Source: Prorocentrum cordatum
Taxonomy: Eukaryota; Sar; Dinophyceae; Prorocentrales; Prorocentraceae
NCBI GenBank assembly: GCA_963575745.1
Contig: CAUYUJ010016477.1
Span: forward strand, 32,501-96,500
DNA length: 64,000 nt
Direction of reading: 5' to 3'
Within the stretch, counting starts at the first letter, position 1. Each line of letters starts with the position of its first letter. The notes under the pieces are model-generated. The model did not search any database, had not been told where the DNA came from, and saw only the letters and a list, made by a program, of their open reading frames with translations. The position numbers and the translations under genes were made by a program. Below, piece by piece: positions 41,205 through 52,145 of this stretch.

Positions 41205-44110
41205 CTGCTCTCTGCCACTATCCGCTGCTCTCTGCTGGTGTCTGCTGCTCTTTCCTGCTCTCTGCTGCTCTCTGCTGCTCTCTGCTGGTGTCTGCTGGTG
41301 TCTGCTGCTCTTTCCTGCTCTCTGCTGCTCTCTGCTGTTCTCTCCTGTTGTCTGCTGCTCTTTCCTGCTCTCTGCTGCTCCCTGCTGGTGTCTGCTGCTC
41401 TCGGCTGGTGTCTGCTGATGTCTGCTGTTCTTTCCTGCTCTCTGCTGCTCTCTGCTGGTCCCTGCTGTTCTCTGCTGGTCTTTGCTGGTCTTTGCCAACA
41501 TAAACACGATGCCGCTGCTCTCTGCCACTATCCGCTGCTCTCTGCTGCTGTCTGTTGCTCTTTCCTGCTCTCTGCTGCTCTCTGCTGCTCTCTGCTGCTC
41601 TCTGCTGGTGTCTGCTGATGTCTGCTGCTCTTTCCTGCTCTCTGCTGTTCTCCACTGTTGTCTGCTGCTCTTTCCTGCTCTCTGCTGTTCTCCACTGTTG
41701 TCTGCTGCTCTTTCCTGCTCTCTGCTGCCCCCTGCTGGTGTCTGCTGCTCTCGGCTGCTGTCTGCTGCTCTCGGCTGCTGTCTGTGGCACTTTGCTGGTA
41801 TCGGCCGGACTCTGCTTCTCTCTGCTGACCCCTGCCGGTCGCTGTTGGTCTCTTCGGGTCGCTGCTGCTGTCTGCTGGTCTCTGCTTGTCTCTGCTCTCT
41901 GCAGACTCTGCATGTCGCTGCTGGTGTCTGCTGGTCTCTGCTGGTCTCTGCTGCTCTCTGCTGCTCCTGCTGCTGTTGGTATCAGCTGGTCTCTGCTGGT
42001 CTCTGCTGATCTCTGCTGGTCTTTGCTGGTCTTTGCTGGTCTTTGCTGGTCGCTGTTGGTCTCTTCGGGTCGCTGCTGCTGTCTGCTGGTCTCTGCTTGT
42101 CTCTGCTCTCTGCAGACTCTGCATGTCGCTGCTGGTCTCTGCTGGTCTCTGCTGCTCCTGCTGCTGTTGGTATCAGCTGGTCTCTGGTCTCTGCTGATCT
42201 CTGCTGGTCTTTGCTGGTCTTTGCTGGTCTTTGCCACAAAAGACACGATGTCGCTGCTCTCTGCCACTATTCGCTGCTCTCTGCTGCTGTCTGCTGCTCT
42301 TTCCTGCTCTTTGCTGCTCTCTGCTTGTCTCTGCTGGTGTCTGCTGATGTCTGCTGCTCTTTCCTGCTCTCTGCTGCTCTCTGCTGGTCTCTGCTGTTCT
42401 CTGCTGTTGTCTGCTGCTCTTTCCTGCTCTCTGCTGCTCCCTGCTGGTGTCTGCTGCTCTCGGCTGCTGTCTGCTGCTCTCGGCTGGTGTCTGCTGCTCT
42501 TTCCTGCTCTCTGCTGCTCTCTGCTGCTCTCTGCTGCTCTCTGCTGTTCTCTCCTGTTGTCTGCTGCTCTTTCCTGCTCTCTGCTGCTCCCTGCTGGTGT
42601 CTGCTGCTCTCGGCTGGTGTCTGCTGATGTCTGCTGTTCTTTCCTGCTCTCTGCTGCTCTCTGCTGGTCCCTGCTGTTCTCTGCTGGTCTTTGCTGGTCT
42701 TTGCTGGTCTTTGCCAACATAAGCACGATGCCGCTGCTCTCTGCCACTATCCGCTGCTCTCTGCTGCTGTCTGCTGCTCTTTCCTGCTCTCTGCTGCTCT
42801 CTGCTGCTCTCTGCTGCTCTCTGCTGGTCTCTGCTGCTCTCTGCTGGTGTCTGCTGGTGTCTGCTGATGTCTGCTGCTCTTTCCTGCTCTCTGCTGTTCT
42901 CCACTGTTGTCTGCTGCTCTTTCCTGCTCTCTGCTGCTCCCTGCTGGTGTCTGCTGCTCTCGGCTGCTGTCTGCTGCTCTCGGCTGCTGTCTGTGGCACT
43001 TTGCTGGTATCGGCCGGACTCTGCTTCTCTCTGCTGCCCCCTGCCAGTCGCTATTGGTCTCTTCGGGTCGCTGCTGCTGTCTGCTGGTCTCTGCTTGTCT
43101 CTGCTCTCTGCAGACTCTGCATGTCGCTGCTGGTGTCTGCTGGTCTCTGCTGCTCTCTGCTGCTCCTGCTGCTGTCGGTATCAGCTGGTCTCTGCTGGTC
43201 TCTGCTGATCTCTGCTGGTCTTTGCTGGTCTTTGCTGGTCTTTGCTGGTCGCTGTTGGTTTCTTCGGGTCGCTGCTGCTGTCTGCTGGTCTCTGCTTGTC
43301 TCTGCTCTCTGCAGACTCTGCATGTCGCTGCTGGTGTCTGCTGGTCTCTGCTGCTCCTGCTGCTGTTGGTATCAGCTGGTCTCTGGTCTCTGCTGATCTC
43401 TGCTGGTCTTTGCTGGTCTTTGCTGGTATTTGCCACAAAAGACACGATGTCGCTGCTCTCTGCCACTATTCGCTGCTCTCTGCTGCTGTCTGCTGCTCTT
43501 TCCTGCTCTCTGCTGCTCTCTGCTGGTCTCTGCTGCTCTCTGCTGGTGTCTGCTGATGTCTGCTGCTCTTTCCTGCTCTCTGCTGCTCTCTGCTGGTCTC
43601 TGCTGTTCTCTGCTCTTGTCTGCTGCTCTTTCCTGCTCTCTGCTGCTCCCTGCTGGTGTCTGCTGCTCTCGGCTACTGTCTGCTGCTCTCGGCTGCTGTC
43701 TGTGGCACTTTGCTGGTATCGGCCGGACTCTGCTTTCCTCGGCTGCTTTTTGTTCGTCTCTGCTGCTCTCTGCTGGTCTCGGCTGGTCCCTGCTCCGATG
43801 GTCTCTGCTGCGTCTCTCGGCTGCTCTCTGCCACTATCCGATGTTCTCTGTTGGTGTCTGCTGCTCTTTCCCGCTCTCTGCTGCTCCCTGCTGGTGTCTG
43901 CTGGTGTCTGCTGCCCTTTCCTGCTCTCAGCTGCTCTATGCTGGTCTTTGCCACTTTCCGCTGCTCTCTGCTGGTGTTTGCTCGTGTCTGCTGCCCTCCG
44001 CTGCCCTCTGCTGGTCTCAGCTGCTCTTTGCTGCTCTTTGCTGCTCTTTGCTGCTCTTTCCTGCTGCTCTCTGCTGTTCTCTGTTGTTGTCCGCTCCCCT
44101 TTCCTGCTCT
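41205..44110. repeat. CTCTGCTG 8-bp satellite with a 1.2-kb higher-order repeat
   Basis: About 2.9 kb built from CTCTGCTG and variants (CTTTGCTG, CTCGGCTG, CTCTGCTGGTGT). Marker phrases recur about 1.2 kb apart: GGCACTTTGCTGGTATCGGC at about 41786 and 42993, and GCAGACTCTGCATGTCGCTG at about 41901/43109 and 42111/43310. It is open for hundreds of codons on both strands. These frames (SLLLSAAL, AESSREQQ) are by-products of an 8-bp unit lacking stops. Confidence 0.95.
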
Positions 44111-44111
44111 C

Positions 44112-44959
44112 TGCTGGTTCCGGTTGTGCCGGGCGCGCCGGGTGTGCCGGGTGGGGTGCGATGGGTGTGCAGTGCGTGCCGGGTGCGCCGGGTGCGCCGA
44201 GCGTCCCAGGTGCGCCGCGTGCCCTGGGCGTGCTGGGTGCGCCGGGTGCGCCGGGTGCCCCAAATGTGCCGGGTGTCCCCGGATTTCCGGGTGCGCCCGG
44301 TGTCCCGGGTCTCCCGGGTGTGCCGGGTGTCCCGGGTGGACCGGGTGTCCCTGGTCTTCACGGGTGTGCCGGGTGTCCCGGGTGTGCCCCAGGTGTGCCG
44401 GGTGTGCCGGGTGTGCCGGGTGCGTTCGGCGCCGGGTGCGCCGGGTGTGCTGGGTGCATTCGGCGCCGGGTGCGCCGGGTGTCCCGGGTGCACTCGGAGC
44501 CGGGTGCCCGGCCGCCGGGTGTGCCGGGTGTGCCGGGTGCGTTCGGCGCCGGGTGCGCCAGGTGTGCCGGGTGCACTCGGCGCCGTGCCGGGTGCACTCG
44601 GCGCCGGGTGCGCCGGGTGTCCCGGGTGCGCTCGGCGCCGGGAGCTCGGCTGCCGGGTGTGCCGGGTGTGCCGGGTGCATTCGGCGCCGGGTGCCGGGTG
44701 TGCCGGGTGCTTTCGGCGCCGGGTGCGCCGGGTGTCCCGGGTGCGCCGGGTGTCCCGGGTGTGTGTGCTGGGTGTGCCGGGTGCGCCAGGTGTCCGGGTG
44801 TTCCCGGCACGCCGGGTGTGCTGGGTGTGCCGGGTGTCCCGGGTGTCCCGAGTGTCCCGGGTGTGCCGGGTGCGCCGGGTGTCCCAATGGCACGCTCGCT
44901 GCGTGCTCTGGGCGGGTGTGCTGGCTGCCCCGGGAGCCCCGGGTGTGCCGGGTGTCCTG
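44112..44959. repeat. GTGCCGGGT 9-bp satellite, array 2
   Basis: Same unit as the arrays at 15.5 and 60.5 kb, here abutting the 8-bp satellite. Longer units contain TCGGCGCCGGGT. The right boundary is CCCAGAGGGACAAAACTAC, which reappears inverted at the left edge of array 3. Confidence 0.95.
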
Positions 44960-45094
44960 CCCAGAGGGACAAAACTACTAAGATTTTAACTGTGCTAAAC
45001 CAACACGCTAACATATTAGGAAAACATTAAATGTTTAGTATTTGTCCTTTCTTCATGGTTAATAACATTCAACCTCGCACACTTACCAAACTAC

Positions 45095-45182
45095 TAAAAA
45101 ACAGTGTTGTCGTCGTCGTCGTCCGTCGTGGTCGTCGTCGCCCTCATCATCGTCGCAGTCGTCGTCGTCGTCGTCGGGGCGA
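45095..45182. repeat. (GTC)n microsatellite
   Basis: Imperfect GTC/GTCGTC run. Confidence 0.9.
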
Positions 45183-45534
45183 GCAGGAATGACGGAGCGA
45201 AGAGTAGACGGAGGAGGACGGGAGAGAAAGAGGGGCAGCTGCCGTCCCCGAGTCGAACCGACCCTTCCTTCCAAGGGTGCGCTCTGGCCAGGATTTCGAA
45301 GCGTGCCCAGCCGCGGCTGCGAGAACTCCCCAGGAAACCAACGCAAAACGGAACCTCCCCCGACTCGACCCCACTCCCGACTTGTTAGGGGTGAAGCGCA
45401 CATTTCACTTCTCGCACTTCGAGCCTCACACTGCACTCGCTGAGTAACACTGCGCAGAAGCCGTGAATGATCACGCATCTCCGCGCACAGTCGCACCAGA
45501 ACGGACAGCCATGCGAATCAGCGGTACTGTAGTT

Positions 45535-45930
45535 GCCCCATTCCCTGTCTCTTGTCGCGTTTCTGTCTCGTTTCTGTCACGTTTCTGTTTTCTGTCACGT
45601 TTTTGTCGCCGTTATGCCGCGTTGAGGTGCAGTCGGGGCGCTGAAGAAGGAACCCTTTTCGTTGGGGAAGGGGCTCGGTGTTCCTTGATTGTTTAACAGT
45701 TTGCCTTAGGTATTCCTGAGGTTTTCCATGGGGCATCGATGTTTAACGTATGAGAAACAGGCGCCTCGCTCCTTATTTAGGGTTCCTTAGGTCAACGCCC
45801 CGACTGTATTATGAATCGTTTCTGTTGCGTGTTATGGTCCCTGCAATCTTTCTGTAGTGTTTCTGTTTTCTGTCGCGTTTCTGTTGCATTTCTGTTTTCT
45901 GTCACGTTTATGTTTTGTGTCTGCCCCTTT
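45535..45930. repeat. Spacer repeat S (TTTCTGTTTTCTGTCGCG), cluster 1
   Basis: CGTTTCTGTCACGTTTCTGT-type units at 45543-45610 and 45838-45912. Read on the minus strand (CAGAAACGTGACAGAAAACA) it lies just downstream of the transposase-like gene ending at 46024. Elsewhere the same family lies upstream or downstream of other minus-strand genes. Confidence 0.85.
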
Positions 45931-46023
45931 GCTGTAAAATTCGCTATGGGCGTGACCGCGGGCACCCGAGCCCGAGCTCCTGGGTTAAAGGGAGCAGCAT
46001 TCACAAACGACAAAATACTGCGC

Positions 46024-48377
46024 TCAATTGATCTTTAAATCAACGAGCTCGCAGTTCCTATACTGCCGCACGAGCTCTGAATGCAACGTCAAACACTGAT
46101 GCAACTTGGCGCGTCGGACTCCCTCGCCGATCTCGCTCTCGTCATTATAGCACCAGCTATCTCTTGGATTATCGACCATGGCGACCTGGTCCTCAATCAC
46201 ATGATTGAAAAGATGATGTTTGGGAAAAATCTTCCACAAAAGAGGGGATCCTGCTGCTAGAGATTCCATCGACAACTCCGTATATCATAAGAGGTGTTGG
46301 ACACCAAATGCCTTAATCCTATCCTGTGATACGCCTGACCTCCAATCGCAAATCTCCCTGTACATATCTGCTAACTTTGTGACGCACTGCAACCTCATCT
46401 GGTCGTGGGCGCTGGCGTGGGGGGAACAATTCTCCAACGCGTACTGGGTGAGCGGGAGCATGTGTCGCGCCTCCGCAGCCTTCAGTTTGAATTTGGGGCC
46501 CTTTCTCGGTTGTTTTATCATGGTCAGCGTCAGGGTATTGATCGGTGGCTGACCGCCCTTCACGGTCTGCTTCGCGGCCACTCTGATGAGCGTCATAAGT
46601 TTTGCCGAAACCTCTTTATTCTTTTTACTCTCATTATCTGTGGATGTGCCCCCCAGCGATAACCACAGCTCGAAGTAGACGTTCCCTAACAGGTGCAGCG
46701 CTATGCCTGGGGCGGGATCAAATCATTGGACGAATCGACTGCCATTGCTTCGTTCTGTTTGTTATCATGTTGTTATGTGTTATGTTGTTCTTTGTGCTCG
46801 TCTGTTGTTTGTGTTTGTGTTTGTCTGTTTGTCTCTCTTTTGTGTTTGTCTGTTGTTTATCATGTTGTTCTTTCTGTTGTTTGGTATTTTGTTTGTTATT
46901 TTGTTTTGATGGTCTTGAGGGGTCGGGTTATCACAGCGCTGGGAACCGAGGTCTCCGACGTGCATCAAATCCACAGATACATAGGAAAGCTGGAAGCCAG
47001 GCCACGAGAAAATCGTCGAAACGAATCGCAATTCATTTTCGGCTGCCCTCAGATAGCTTTCGTGGGAGTGGCGCTCGGCTCTCCAAGGGGCTTCCTCGTC
47101 GCACCTCCTGAAGTCCCTGTCGGTGGTGTTAGCAGAGCACATCCAGCACGCGCTCTTCTTATGGCCCTCCCCGCGCCATCCAGTCATGCCGGAAGCTTGT
47201 TTCATCCACGCCCAGTCTCCTCGAACCTGGAGGCAAGCTGCCCTGGCCCGCACGCTGCAGCCTGCCATGTCAGCGCGGCCCTGGTCACCGAGGAACGTCG
47301 AATTCGCAAGCGAGATGCCGTCGTGCCTCTGGTACGGCAACTTCCCTACTGCCATGGCATCCAGGGGCCACCGCATGACGGCCCAGATGCATTCGAACGT
47401 GTGCCGCCCTTGACAGCCGCACCCGCACGTGTGCCTGCGCGGGCGGGCCAAGCGCCCTCGGAAGTCCGAGAGAGAGAGAGCAGTCAGGGTCGCGCTGTCT
47501 ACGAGCAAATTTCAACTGATAGGGATAAACAAAACCACAACACAACCAGAAGCGATGAAAACTGCGCGCCCCCTGACCGCTCACCCCCAAACGAGCGAGG
47601 TGAATTGAAACGAACTGATGGCGGCCTCTTGGGGAAGGCGGCGAACCAGAAACGTTTGTGGTGCCTCCCACTGATAACGTTAAACACCATCATGTAGAGG
47701 CTGTCGCGGTGCGCGTAGGGCGCCGCATCCCCCCGCACGCCTAGGGGCAGAAACCGCTCCTGCATCGCGGGGAGCTTCAACCGATCTCCCCATTCCAGAA
47801 GGGTGCGCTGCAATCCGGGTCGAGAGTCCCCGAGGTCGCTCCACTCGCTGTGATTATCTGGGCGAACAAAATAGTCCAGGATCTCGTGGGGTAGCAGGAA
47901 TGACATCAGCAGATCCTTCTTTTGTTTAGTTTTATTGTCCCACCCCGAGACGAACGCCTGGTACAGGGGAGGTAGAGGGCACGACTTATCGAGCTTGCTC
48001 ATGATACTGCGGTAGGGTTTATTCGAGTGGGCCTCGAGCACCGACCCCCAAGACTTTAGTTCCTGCGGGCGCTCTCCAGGGCAGCACGCGGACACCGCGC
48101 GGGAACACTCTGCCATATCAGTGGCAGCGATCTTGCCTTTGTAGTATTTACCCCGCAAGAACTTGGACAAGTCCTCCTCGCCAGGCCGCTTGGCCCTGCA
48201 GCGATCCTGACCGAGGCTGGGGCTAAAAAAAAAACAGCGGAGGCCGAGGCTACCTCGGGGCACGGACCTGGGGGCTACTATGGAGCATGGGGGTAATTCT
48301 GGCGCCATCTTCCCCATGCCTCTCCGCAGCAAGCGTTGGCGGCGGCGGCGGCGGAACTGCACTGGAGGCCTCGCCAT
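46024..48377 (-). pseudogene. D-MH transposase-like gene, with introns and an in-frame TGA
   Basis: Exon block 1 (48377-about 47690, starting MARPPVQFRRRRRQRL) has LPLGVRGDAAPYAHRDSLYM. Block 2 (about 47508-46935) has CIWAVMRWPLDAMAVGKLPY, SACWMCSANTTD and YVSVDLMHVGDLG. Block 3 (about 46690-46024) has LLGNVYFELWLSLGGTSTDN, GPKFKLKAAEARHMLPLTQY, FPKHHLFNHVIEDQ and SWCYNDESEIG. The order matches a large dinoflagellate family that I recall as transposase-like (G-D-G, D-MH-DLG, PKHHLF). Block 3 is one frame but contains TGA at 46285-46287 where QHLL-x-YTEL expects a residue such as Trp. Intervening segments rich in TGTTTGT/TGTTAT look like introns. An SL relict lies just upstream. The copy is probably non-functional. 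Confidence 0.6.
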
Positions 48378-48433
48378 CGCCTTCGCTGAGACGTTGCCTA
48401 ATGCCACCACCGAGCGTCATAATCTAAATCAGC

Positions 48434-48452
48434 CTTGATCCAAAAGCTGCCG
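48434..48452 (-). other. Possible spliced-leader relict
   Basis: On the minus strand CGGCAGCTTTTGGATCAAG matches the SL 3' part (TTTTGGCTCAAG) with one change. It is about 60 bp upstream of the transposase-like coding start and in the right orientation. Confidence 0.5.
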
Positions 48453-48534
48453 AGCGCAGAGCGCCATCGCGCGTCGGCAGCAGCAAGAGAAGAGTGAGCA
48501 TGTACAACTGGGCGATTACTGCTCACCGTCAAAC

Positions 48535-49050
48535 TATTCCTATGTTTCTGTCGTCTGTCTGTTGTCTGTAGCGTTTCTGTCTGGTTTATTTTGCCTGACG
48601 GATGTTTGTATTCGGTTGTTGGCATGTTTGATGTGTGAGTTATGTGTTATGTATCGTGTATGTTTGTTGTCTTGTATAATTTGGTATGTTTTTGTTCTGT
48701 ATGTTATATGTGTTATGTCGTGTTTCTATTTGCTGTAGTGTTTGTTTCTGTTGGGCTTATGTTGTGTTTGTGTGTTTGTTTCTTGTGTGTATGTCGCTTT
48801 TTATATTGGGTTATGTAGCGAATATCGTGGGTTTCTGTCGTGTTTCTGCTTTCTGTCGTGCTTCTGTCGCACGCCTACTCTTCGTTGTCTGGGAGGCGAG
48901 CGAGGGCAAATATATAATCTATTTCCCAGACCCCGAGTGCAGCGTGACCACTGACAAGTTGAAACCCCTAAATGCATGCGTGCACCGCCGTCGGATTTCT
49001 GTAGCTTTTTCTGTTTTCTGCAACGTTTCTGTCGGGTTTCTGGCGGGCCT
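48535..49050. repeat. Spacer repeat S, cluster 2
   Basis: TTTCTGTCG / TGTTTCTGTCGTGTTTCTGC-type units with T/G-rich filler (TGTTATG, TTTGTTGT). It lies upstream of the transposase-like minus-strand gene, mirroring cluster 1 downstream of it. Confidence 0.8.
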
Positions 49051-49489
49051 CCCTGGGCCCAGAATTCAGGGTCGGGCACTGTGAAATGACGGATCCAAAA
49101 TCACAGGGCGCGGCGGTGCATGCAGGCGAATCACAGTCGGGCAAAACCGCTCTGGCCCCCAGCGGGCGCAGGCATGCCCTGACCTAGGAGCTAGCTCCCG
49201 CGGAGCCCGTCGGCGTCTTGAAGCTGTCGAGGTTGGTCGCCTTCCACTTCGCGAACACATCCTGGCGGGCAGGGGCGGGGCGACGACGGGGCGCGACGTG
49301 GGGCGGGGGAATCAGCCCAGCAACCGAGTTTTTAGACCATCATGTTTGACTAAACAGGGGGGGGGGACGCCAGATAATTCCAAAGAAAGCCCACCCCTCA
49401 CGTGCCCCCGTGAAGGGCCCCCCGCGAGGCCCCCCTGGAAAGCGAAACGGGGCAGGAGGAGGAAGAGGAGGAGGAGGCGGAAGAGGAGG
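49051..49489. other. No recognisable gene
   Basis: GC-rich spacer ending in GGAGGAAGAGG purine repeats. Nothing supported. Confidence 0.4.
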
Positions 49490-49529
49490 CTCCGTAGCGA
49501 TTTCGGCTCAAGTCGTTTTAGCTCAAGTA
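49490..49529 (+). other. Spliced-leader relict, stacked, plus strand
   Basis: TCCGTAGCGATTTCGGCTC-AAG is followed by TCGTTTTAGCTCAAG. The first part matches the SL start to end with only a few changes, including its rarely preserved 5' CCGTAGC; the second repeats its 3' half. No plus-strand gene follows: the next coding sequence is the 3' end of a minus-strand gene. It therefore marks an orphaned or decayed retrocopy, or a retrocopy junction. Confidence 0.7.
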
Positions 49530-49559
49530 GGGGGGGGTGATGAGAAGGGCCAGGAAATT

Positions 49560-50408
49560 GACGAGGGTGAATTCGCCCCGTCGCCGTCCTTCTTCTCCTT
49601 GGTCGCCTTCGCGACCTTGTCCGTCAACGCGTCGACGCTGGCCGACGACGTGTTGTCGCGGGTCATCTCCCCGAGCTTGGTCTTGTTGGGCGTGTAGACT
49701 TGCAGGAGGAACTCGTCGACGATCTTCCTCTGCTCCATTGCGCTCTTCGTCAACCAGTCCTTGGGCGCAACAGGGTAGCCCTTGGCGACCACCTCCTTGC
49801 GCACGGTCGGGACCTCCGCGAGCGCGCTGCTCGCCGCCAAGGCGAAGCCCTTGGCGTCCTTCAGCGCCTTGTCGAACTTCCCCTTGCTCTCGCGCCAGAC
49901 CTTGCCCTCGGGGTCCTTGGCGTCCCCCTCCGCCTGCTTCGCCTCCTTGGCCTTTTTCTTGGCCTCCAGCTGCGCTTTCTTGAGCTGCTTGGCCTTCTCC
50001 TCGTCGTTCAGCTCGTGCGCCGAGCTCTTCTCCTCTGGCGGGCCGAGGCCGCTGGGGCCACCTGCCGAGCCCGCGGCCGAGCTGGAGGCCGCGCCTTCCC
50101 CCAGCGGCTGGTTGATCATGGCGCCGCGGGTCATCGCGAAGTCACCCGAGGACAACTCACTCCTCGACTTGATGGACGTCTTCTCGTCGCGGCCGTCGGT
50201 GGAGATCTTCTTCCTGTCCGTCCAACAGAACTGCGGGATCTGGGCGTCGCGGAAGATCTGCTCCTCGTGCGGCCTGGAAGGAAGAACTTTCGCCCACATT
50301 GCCGCGTGCTCTGGGCAGCCCGCGTACAGCGGGCCCGCCATCTGCACCTCGGTGACGCAAATCTCGATTTCGTCGTTCTTCACGCCGTGGTTGACCTGGC
50401 TCGAGGGG
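49560..50408 (-). CDS. Hypothetical protein, 3' exon
   Basis: Starts after CCCTCGAGCCAG (plausible 3' splice site, 50409) with VNHGVKNDEIEICVTEVQMA and continues CPEHAAMWAKVLPSRPHEEQ and IPQFCWTDRKKISTDG. A long Lys/Glu/Ala coiled-coil-like region (ELNDEEKAKQLKKAQLEAKK) leads into WLTKSAMEQRKIVDEFLLQV, ending near ANSPSSIS. The N-terminal Cys/His residues may form a small structural domain. Composition and codon use are those of a real exon. Further minus-strand exons lie at 50620-50740 and 51060-51891 across GAGGAGG spacers, so this is probably the last exon of that gene. Family not recognised. Confidence 0.5.
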
Positions 50409-50409
50409 T

Positions 50410-51040
50410 GACAATTAAGGAGGGGGGCGAAGAGGAAGAGGAGGAGGAGGAGGATGGGATGGGAGGAGGAGGAGGAGGAGGAAAAGGAGGACGAGGAGGA
50501 GGGGGAGGGGAATGAGGAGGAGGAGGAGGAGAAGGAGGAAGCTCAGGGTGATGGGGAGGATGGGGGACTCGGAGGAGGGGTGGCGAAGCGAGGAGGAGAA
50601 TGGAGGGAATGAGGCGAGCGACCTCAACAGTCGTCTCGCCCTCGCAGCCGCCACTCGAGGGGTCGATGGCGAAGCGCAGCGGCCACTGGCGCTTCTCTGC
50701 GTCCGACCTGGCGGGCGGAGGTGGAGGCCGACTACGACGACGAGCCGTCAGACGACGAGGACGACTAGGAATCGGAATCGGCCCCATCGGACCTCCCCCC
50801 GCAGGTGCCCCAGGGAGGGGGGAGGGGGGGGGGGGGGGGGGGGGGGGGGGTGCGCCTGTGAAAGGGGAACTAGAAGAGGTGCGCCGACTGCATCGCTCGC
50901 AACAACTTGGCGAAACATAGCCTCCAGGATGAGGAGGATGGAGAGAGGAGGAGGAGGAGGGGGGATGAGGACGAGGAGGGGGAGGAGGAGGAGGAGGAGG
51001 AGGAGGAAGAGGAGGAGGAGGAGGAGGTCGACGTTAACCG
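50410..51040. repeat. GAGGAGG polypurine tracts, probably introns
   Basis: GAGGAGGAGG runs at 50430-50590 and 50930-51030 and a G-run (50820-50850) surround the small exon. On the transcribed minus strand they are CCTCCT polypyrimidine, as in other introns here. Confidence 0.7.
50620..50745 (-). CDS. Possible internal exon of the same gene
   Basis: SDAEKRQWPLRFAIDPSSGG then CEGETTVE stands out from flanking low complexity on the minus strand. A similar pattern (ERWPPRYVLSLKENG) occurs in the exon near 59.05 kb, suggesting related genes. Boundaries uncertain. Confidence 0.4.
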
Positions 51041-51046
51041 TTTGGC

Positions 51047-51891
51047 TCAAGCCCCAAACGACCGAGCGGTGGCGTCGTACCTGCGGTATATCGTCGGCGC
51101 CTGCGCGGTGAGCTTGTAGTTCATGCCAGCGAAGGCGCGCTTGAGCATGTCGGCGGGGAGGGCGGTCAGGAGGTCCTGCTGGCTCATCTTGGAGATGTCG
51201 TAGTCGTTCTCCCTGAGGTGGCCCAAAGCTGCCTGCGCTCCCTTCGGCATCTCCCCCTGGCTCAGCGCCGCCCGCTCGTCGCTCGGCTGCGCTGGGGCGG
51301 GCTTCGGCGCAGCTGGGGCGGCCTTTCGCTGAGGAGGGGCAGCTGTTCCCGACGATGGGCCTGCGGCGACGGTCGCCGCCTCAGCTGGCGCCTCGGCCGC
51401 CGCCCCTGGCAGCGGCTCCACGGGCATCGCCAGCGGCGGCGCCGAGGCTGACCCCTCGGCCTCCAACTTGGGCTCGAGCTTGACAGTCGACGGCTGGATG
51501 ACGGCGTCCTGGCCCTTGCCCTTCTTGCCCTTGCCCTTGCCCTTGCTCTCCCCCGCCTTCCCGAGCTGGTCCACGGGCGGCGCGCCCCCGCTCTTGCACG
51601 ACATGGGAGCTGGTGTCGCTGGCTGCTTGCCGTCAATCTTGTGGCGCTTGACCAGCGGCGAGTCGGACCCGCCCTCGCTCGCAGCACTGAGTGTCTCGTC
51701 ATCGATCGGAGATGCTGCCGCAGGCCTCTTCATCTTGGCCTTCGGCTTGGCCCCCCCCCCTTCGCCTGCGGAGCCGCCAGCGCCAGCACCGCCGCGTCGG
51801 CCTGCGCCTGCGCCCTCCGCTGGGCGGCCGTGACGACGGGGTCGGACTCGTCGGCGGGGGCCTGCGACGCCTTGCGAGCCGCGCGGGCCAT
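51047..51891 (-). CDS. Hypothetical Ala/Lys-rich protein, 5' exon, frameshifted
   Basis: From ATG 51891 the frame reads MARAARKASQAPADESDPVV..AAPQAKGG and then loses sense at a run of ten C (51751-51760 on the plus strand). The next frame carries on AKPKAKMKRPAAASPIDDET, SLVKRHKIDGKQPA-type basic regions and KGKGKGKKGKGQ. It ends in a compact helical segment (GHLRENDYDISKMSQQDLLT, LPADMLKRAFAGMNYK). The basic KMKRPAA/KGKGK stretches suggest a nuclear protein. Closing sequence AQAPTIYRR is near a likely splice donor; reading on to 51047 overlaps an SL-like GTTTGGCTCAAG on the other strand. Upstream, TTGCAG at 51904-51909 could be a 3' splice site. Family unknown. Confidence 0.5.
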
Positions 51892-52019
51892 GGCTTCGTC
51901 GCTGCAAGACGCAGCCCGATCAGAATGCAACGCAATCGAAAGTGCCACAGCGGCGCCGCGCTGGAGGAGGGGGAGGGAGGACGAGAGGACGGTGGCGGAG
52001 CATGAGAATGGAGCGGCGA

Positions 52020-52069
52020 GGTTTTGCGAGGAGGAGGAGGGGGAGGAGGAGGGGGAGGGGGGGGAAGAG

Positions 52070-52101
<32 letters not shown>

Positions 52102-52145
52102 AGAGGAGGAGGAGGAGGAGGAGGAGGAGGAGGAGGAGGAGAGGG
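52020..52145. repeat. (GAGGAG)n microsatellite
   Basis: Near-perfect GAGGAG/GGAGGA repeats, probably within an intron or upstream spacer of the minus-strand gene. Confidence 0.9.

Noticed and set aside
41218-43396. Very long open frames (up to 613 and 593 codons) on both strands
   Set aside because: They are translations of an 8-bp satellite without stop codons; all frames are equally open and no non-repeat domain is present.
48227-48242. A(10)-CAGCGG as another poly-A/palindrome junction
   Set aside because: It lies inside the coding region of a minus-strand gene on the opposite strand, and no AGCGA-N5-TCGCT palindrome follows.
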